Below, piece by piece: positions 59,806 through 64,000 of a stretch of DNA of 64,000 nt. The notes under the pieces were generated by a model, which saw only the letters and a program-made list of their open reading frames with translations, was not told where the DNA came from and did not search any database. The stretch comes from SHVO01 sp041905525. GTDB lineage: Bacteria; Pseudomonadota; Alphaproteobacteria; Rhodospirillales; Rhodospirillaceae. Location: the NCBI GenBank assembly GCA_041905525.1, contig JAYRKY010000001.1, forward strand, positions 248,001 to 312,000, written 5' to 3'. The first letter of the stretch is position 1. Every line of letters begins with the position of its first letter. Made by a program: the position numbers and the translations under genes.

Positions 59806-60996
59806 CTAGCGCGTTGCTTCGGTGAAGACGCCGCGTAACGCTTCCGACATGAAACGCAAGTTCGCGGGCGTTAACGTCGGATGCACGGGTAGCATTAACG
59901 TACGGTCCTCGATCGAGGCCGCGCCCGGGTGCGGAGGCTGAGGCCCCGCGTTCCGAAAGGCTTTTTCCCTCGAGATCTCGGGGCAAGCGCCGACCCGGGC
60001 CGGTACGCCGCGGGCAATCAATTCGTCGCAGACCCGGTCGCGTGTCCATCCCGGCTTCAGCGCCGGCTGATTTACGAAAACATAGTGTTTGTAATAGGCG
60101 TGCGTCAGATGGGCGGGGACCGCCTGCAAGGTGACGCTTTCAAATCCGGCCAAGACGCCATCCAGCATCGCGGCGTTGGCGCGGCGACGCGCCGTCCAAG
60201 CGGGGAGCTTGGCGAGCTGCGCAAGTCCGATCGCTGCCTGTACCTCGGTCAGCCTCATGTTGGTGCCGAAACTGTCAGCGACCCATTTGAAGGTAGCGCC
60301 GGCGCTCATGCGCTGATCGTGGATCGCGTCGAAATCCTTTCCGTGATCCCGATACGACCACATGCGCCGGTAAAGCTGTTCGTCATTGGTCACGACCATG
60401 CCCCCTTCGCCGCCGGTCGTAATGATCTTGTCCTGGCAGAACGAAAAACACCCGATCTGTCCGAAACCGCCCACCGGCGCGCCGTTGACCGCCGCCCCGT
60501 GCGCCTGCGCGGCGTCCTCGATCACAGCGACGTTCTTGCTCCGCGCGGCGGCCAGCAGCGCCGGCATATCGACCGGCCATCCCGCCAGGTGCACGGGGAT
60601 GACGGCTTTTGTGTGAGGCGTGAACGCCGCCAGGAAAGTATCAGCCGTCATGTTCTGCGAGAGTGGGTCCACGTCGGCCACCACGGGGCGCGCGCCGCGT
60701 AGCGCCACCGCGGCAGCGGTCGCGATAAACGTACGCGCCGGCACGACGACGTCGTCGCCGGGGCCCACGCCAAGGCCATACAGCGCAAGTTCGAGCGCGA
60801 CGGTTCCGTTTGCGACGGCGAGGCCGTAGCGCACACCGCAATGAGCCGCATAGGCCGCTTCGAAAGCGCGCCCGCGATCACCGGTCCAGTAATTGACGCG
60901 CCCGGACGTAAGAACGGCGGTTACGGCCGCAATCTCGTCCGCATCGTGGAACGGCCACGGCGCGAGTTTTGGATCCGAGGCAGAAGATGGCGCCAT
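59806..60996 (-). CDS. DegT/DnrJ/EryC1-family sugar aminotransferase
   Basis: A 396-residue PLP enzyme making amino sugars from UDP-4-keto sugars. Motifs: NGTVALELALYGLGVGPGDD, TFIATAAAVALRGARPVVAD, IEDAAQAHGA and the PLP lysine in FSFCQDKIITTGGEGGM. Resembles PglE-type enzymes. ATG 60996 (a TTG directly before it is also possible). Its product could be the sugar used by the phosphoglycosyltransferase next door. No 4,6-dehydratase or acetyltransferase partner is visible. Confidence 0.92.
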   Translation of the reverse strand: MAPSSASDPKLAPWPFHDADEIAAVTAVLTSGRVNYWTGDRGRAFEAAYAAHCGVRYGLAVANGTVALELALYGLGVGPGDDVVVPARTFIATAAAVALRGARPVVADVDPLSQNMTADTFLAAFTPHTKAVIPVHLAGWPVDMPALLAAARSKNVAVIEDAAQAHGAAVNGAPVGGFGQIGCFSFCQDKIITTGGEGGMVVTNDEQLYRRMWSYRDHGKDFDAIHDQRMSAGATFKWVADSFGTNMRLTEVQAAIGLAQLAKLPAWTARRRANAAMLDGVLAGFESVTLQAVPAHLTHAYYKHYVFVNQPALKPGWTRDRVCDELIARGVPARVGACPEISREKAFRNAGPQPPHPGAASIEDRTLMLPVHPTLTPANLRFMSEALRGVFTEATR

Positions 60997-61027
60997 CAAC
61001 GAGGGCCCGCATTATTCAAGGCGCAGC

Positions 61028-62692
61028 TTATTCAGCAGGCTTGCGTGTGAACAGAAGGATATTGCGGCCCCTGTATCGCGTTGCGCCCGCGGCGTCAAAT
61101 CGCGTGGCGATATCTTTCTTCAGTTCCGCCGTACTTTTGTCATCCTCGAGTAGGATCACATTGTAATCCCGCTCGATCCAGCGCTGCATCGTTTCCTCGC
61201 TCCAAAGCCTATCGGCTTCCACCGCGCCGCGCACCGCTTCGCGCATTTCGCCGACGAGGCTTTCGTTGATCGTGCGTTCGCTTCCGATCAGGTCCAGGCT
61301 CTCGGACGGCAGCGCGTGTCCGGCTGCGGCGACCGCATAGGGCAGTGCGGCGACATCCGATCTGCCGAGGCCATGCAGCACGAGCACAGGATCTTTTGTC
61401 TTGATCTCGTTGGCGACCCAGCGCGTGAGGACGGGGATTTCGGCCAACTCGGGCATCGCCGTGAGTCCGTCCAGCATGGGCCGCGGAAAGGACTTCGCGC
61501 TCGGATACGTCGCAAGGCTCGGCGCGAAGGTGTTAATCACAACGGCGGCGATCGCACCGATGGCGACGGCGGGCCCTTGTGACAGACCGTGGCGCTTTGT
61601 CCACCTTCCGCTCGTGGCCAGCGTCAGCGCTGCCGCCAGCGCGCCAATTCCGATGAACGTGGGAGTCGCCGCATGCATGCAGGTATCGCAGGCGGCTTCG
61701 GAACTCGCCGTCACATACTGCATCCCCGCGAGCCAAAGGAAGTAGAGGGGCGCGATCCAAAGAATGCGCAAAGGACCCTGCGCCGCTGCGAACAACACGA
61801 GCGCCAGCAGGATTGTCCCGGCATTCGGCAGCCCAAATGACTCCAGAAACCCTCGTAGATTCGCCGCTTCGAACGCCGTGCCGGTACCGGGCGGACCGTG
61901 CGTGCCGCGCGTCACAAGCGTGTAGTCCGGGCCCAGAAGACCCGCGTCGCCGAGGACGGGCCCGAGGAACGACATGTTGAGCGCCAACGTGTGGAACTTG
62001 CCGGGCAGGACAAAAATCAAGACCGCCGCGACGGCGGCAAATATCGCGATGAGGACCGCGGCGTGCGCCGCGCGGTCGCGCCCCAAGGCGGCGATGTAAA
62101 GCGGAATCAGGACGACAATCGCGAAGATCATGTTCTGGTCGGTGAAATAGAGCGCGGCGCAGATGAGCCCCATAACGGCGGCAAGAAAGATGCGCGGGCG
62201 GCCGACGCTGTCGACGATGACCCATACTGCGGCCAGATGAAGCGCGGCGACCAATGCGGCCGACGTCGCGGTGGCGAAAAAGAAAGACGTCGACGGCGTC
62301 GCGAGGAAAATGAACGCCGCCGCGGCGGCAACGGCTTTGTTCGCCGTCAGCTTGCGGCAAATCGAATAGAGTGCAAGGCCCCCCAGCGCTCCGAAGGCGA
62401 TCGAGAGACCGCGGCCCGAGAAATGGCCGCCCCCGACGATCTGCTGCCAATATCCAAGCGCGTAGAAATACAGCGGCATCTCAGTGGGATTGTCGGTCGC
62501 GGTGTAGGGCGTGACAGCGCCGGTGGCGTACCACCACCCCCGCACGAGGGCGGAGACCTCGGCGGTAAAGGTCTGGCCGTTGAAAAGGGTAAAAACGGCG
62601 ACGGCCGCGTACCCGGCCACAGCGAGCAGCCCGAGCAGCGCGGCGGGGGCCCGGCGGCGGAACTCCTGCGAGATCAAACCACTGTCGGACAT
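61028..62692 (-). CDS. Polytopic membrane protein, GT-C glycosyltransferase-like
   Basis: A 554-residue protein with about ten to twelve hydrophobic helices in the first 400 residues and a soluble C-terminal domain of about 150. The first external loop has GWWYATGAVTPYTATDNPTE and PLYFYALGYWQQIVGG, arranged like the catalytic loop of GT-C/ArnT-like transferases, which use lipid-linked sugars. A CDTCMHAATP loop is also notable. First gene of the unit with the aminotransferase and the GT4-PGT fusion, 31 nt from the former. Likely a lipid-linked sugar transferase; exact role unknown. Confidence 0.72.
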   Translation of the reverse strand: MSDSGLISQEFRRRAPAALLGLLAVAGYAAVAVFTLFNGQTFTAEVSALVRGWWYATGAVTPYTATDNPTEMPLYFYALGYWQQIVGGGHFSGRGLSIAFGALGGLALYSICRKLTANKAVAAAAAFIFLATPSTSFFFATATSAALVAALHLAAVWVIVDSVGRPRIFLAAVMGLICAALYFTDQNMIFAIVVLIPLYIAALGRDRAAHAAVLIAIFAAVAAVLIFVLPGKFHTLALNMSFLGPVLGDAGLLGPDYTLVTRGTHGPPGTGTAFEAANLRGFLESFGLPNAGTILLALVLFAAAQGPLRILWIAPLYFLWLAGMQYVTASSEAACDTCMHAATPTFIGIGALAAALTLATSGRWTKRHGLSQGPAVAIGAIAAVVINTFAPSLATYPSAKSFPRPMLDGLTAMPELAEIPVLTRWVANEIKTKDPVLVLHGLGRSDVAALPYAVAAAGHALPSESLDLIGSERTINESLVGEMREAVRGAVEADRLWSEETMQRWIERDYNVILLEDDKSTAELKKDIATRFDAAGATRYRGRNILLFTRKPAE

Positions 62693-63044
62693 GCTTTCTC
62701 AGCCCAGCCCTAAGTCCCTGAAAGGTCGCAATTTTTCAGCCCGGCGCGGAGCGCCTCGGCTGCGGTCCCCCTGGCGCATGGCCTCGTTATGCGGCGGTTT
62801 AGTGTCCGCCGTTCTCTACCTATGCGCTAACATTTTGATAATACACGATTACTTAAGTCTTCGACAGGACAATCGGAGCGGCGGTGTCCTCCCGTTTTGG
62901 TGGACAGACGCGATGCGGGCCACCATAATGTCCACCGATCACACGGTAATAACGCCGGATAAACCGGCGCCATGGTTTCTCACGGGTTGGCGCGCAACAG
63001 CTGCGAAGTTGCGCGCGTTTGTGTTTGTGTGCCGTGACAAGTCC
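62693..63044. other. 352-bp divergent intergenic region
   Basis: Lies between the glycan unit (minus strand) and the protease (plus strand). No gene. AT-richer in the middle, around 62825-62865. It contains an 8-bp inverted repeat (62899-62936). GCCGTGACA, the same 9-mer as in the hemA leader, occurs once at 63031-63039, 5 nt before the protease start. Confidence 0.5.
62899..62936. repeat. Inverted repeat, candidate operator
   Basis: GGTGGACA (62899-62906) and TGTCCACC (62929-62936) are exact complements with centres 30 bp apart, about three helical turns. Position in a divergent control region suggests a dimeric regulator site. Confidence 0.4.
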
Positions 63045-64000
63045 ATGCGTCCATTTTCCATGCTCTTTCGCTCATTCGTTCTCGCCGCCGCCGCCGTCGT
63101 CGCGGCCGGATTCATGTCCGGTGCCGCCGAGGCAGGCGTCGAGGATGTGCTGAAGGAAATTGGGCAGGATGGCCGCGCCCAGGTCATCGTGCGGATGAAA
63201 GCCGATGGCGGCGGTGTCGCTTGGACGCCGCGTCTGTCGACCTCCCGCCAGCGCGTCGCCGTCGCGACCGCTTTGCTTGACGCGGCCCCCGCTTTCGAAC
63301 GGGCCCGTGTCGCAAACGTCCGCCGCTTCCGCACCATCCCGTATGTCGCCGTCACGGTCACCCGCGAGCAGGCGATGGCGCTCGCCGCGGAAAAGGCTGT
63401 GGATGGGATCTTCTTGATCCGCCGCGAGCGGCGCGCCGATCTTGCCGCGCCTGAGCGCACAACTGCGGTCGGATTGTCGGCGGCGCAGACGTCGATCGAT
63501 CTCGGGTCCGTGTGGGACCGCGGGTTCGACGGAACCGGCACGTCCATCGCCGTGATCGATAGCGGCATTAACGTCAATCATCCCGCGCTCACCGGCAAGA
63601 ACGTGGGCGATGCGTGCTTCGCAAATACCTTCGGCACCACCACGATCGCGCAGTGCCCTTCGGGTGCGACCCCGCAGATCGGGCCTGGCGCCGCGTCCAA
63701 CTGTGCCGGCGATGCCGCCCGCTGCGATCACGGCACGCATGTTGCCTCCCTCGCGGCCGGCAATGACGGCACATTCTTCGGCGTAGCGCGCGGCGCCAAA
63801 ATTGTGCCGATCGACGTCTTCTCGCAAGTGACCGATGCCGCTGATTGCAGCCCGGATCCCGCGCCGTGCTCGCTCACCGACTCGCTTGCTGTGCTGAATG
63901 CGCTGGACTACGTCAACGAAAAGGCGGTCGAACTCAAGATCGCGGCGGTCAATCTTTCGATCGGCGGCTCCTCGCGCGACGGATATTGCGATGATGATCC
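63045..64000 (+). CDS. Subtilisin-like serine protease (S8), C-terminus outside window
   Basis: At least 318 residues, cut by the window edge. Signal peptide MRPFSMLFRSFVLAAAAVVA (cleavage about residue 30; a second in-frame ATG at 63060 is possible). An inhibitor-like propeptide (about 35-130) precedes the catalytic domain: Asp172 in SIAVIDSGINVNHP and His229 in CDHGTHVASLAAGN; the catalytic Ser lies beyond the edge. Several Cys in the catalytic domain suggest disulfides and secretion. Preceded by a long divergent control region. Confidence 0.92.
   Translation, partial: MRPFSMLFRSFVLAAAAVVAAGFMSGAAEAGVEDVLKEIGQDGRAQVIVRMKADGGGVAWTPRLSTSRQRVAVATALLDAAPAFERARVANVRRFRTIPYVAVTVTREQAMALAAEKAVDGIFLIRRERRADLAAPERTTAVGLSAAQTSIDLGSVWDRGFDGTGTSIAVIDSGINVNHPALTGKNVGDACFANTFGTTTIAQCPSGATPQIGPGAASNCAGDAARCDHGTHVASLAAGNDGTFFGVARGAKIVPIDVFSQVTDAADCSPDPAPCSLTDSLAVLNALDYVNEKAVELKIAAVNLSIGGSSRDGYCDDD

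Overview
The window looks like part of the chromosome of a free-living, aerobic alphaproteobacterium. The evidence is high GC, dense genes with many 4-bp ATGA/GTGA stop-start overlaps, a DUF1489 protein, an HWE-type histidine kinase, HemJ instead of HemG/HemY, and two sites that fit the alphaproteobacterial general-stress consensus GGAAC-N17-CGTT. I cannot name the genus. I saw no tRNA, rRNA, CRISPR array, insertion sequence, integrase or phage gene. Most of the content is metabolic and regulatory rather than mobile.

Layout. 0-3 kb: tyrosine/homogentisate catabolism (FAH family, VOC protein, hpd) divergent from an Lrp/AsnC regulator and a GNAT gene. 3-12.7 kb: a hybrid histidine kinase, an MFS transporter, RidA and VOC proteins, a DrrAB-like ABC transporter and two exported proteins of unknown function. 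12.9-18 kb: a periplasmic amidohydrolase, a 2OG-Fe(II) oxygenase and two tandem CNT nucleoside transporters with matching leaders. 18-30 kb: two ABC exporters bracketing a metallo-beta-lactamase-fold lipoprotein, a CHASE hybrid kinase, and an HWE kinase with a receiver protein. Glutathione peroxidase, a PRC-barrel protein and an EAL phosphodiesterase follow.

30.3-38.7 kb is the most distinctive part. It is a near-continuous heme operon, hemA-hemL-(sensor kinase-OmpR-type regulator)-hemC-hemE-hemF-hemJ, joined by translational overlaps. The route is the C5 (glutamyl-tRNA) pathway, which is unusual for alphaproteobacteria, and the glutamyl-tRNA reductase has an altered nucleotide-binding loop. 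The two-component pair sits inside the operon. A pair of 9-bp direct repeats with an 11-bp period lies just upstream of hemA, as expected for an OmpR-family site. A lipoprotein with ten cysteines besides its lipobox cysteine is transcribed divergently. I propose that this is a self-regulated heme module.

38.7-57 kb: a Tat-exported molybdenum hydroxylase (IorBA-like), an rRNA methyltransferase, a TPR methyltransferase, the agmatine-to-putrescine pair aguA/aguB, an esterase, a membrane dipeptidase, MeaB with two-subunit methylmalonyl-CoA mutase, a methyltransferase, DUF1489, modABC (ModC lacks its usual C-terminal molybdate domain) and a LysR regulator. 57.9-62.7 kb: a compact glycan locus with a GT4-phosphoglycosyltransferase fusion, a sugar aminotransferase and a GT-C-like membrane protein. 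The window ends inside a subtilisin-like secreted protease.
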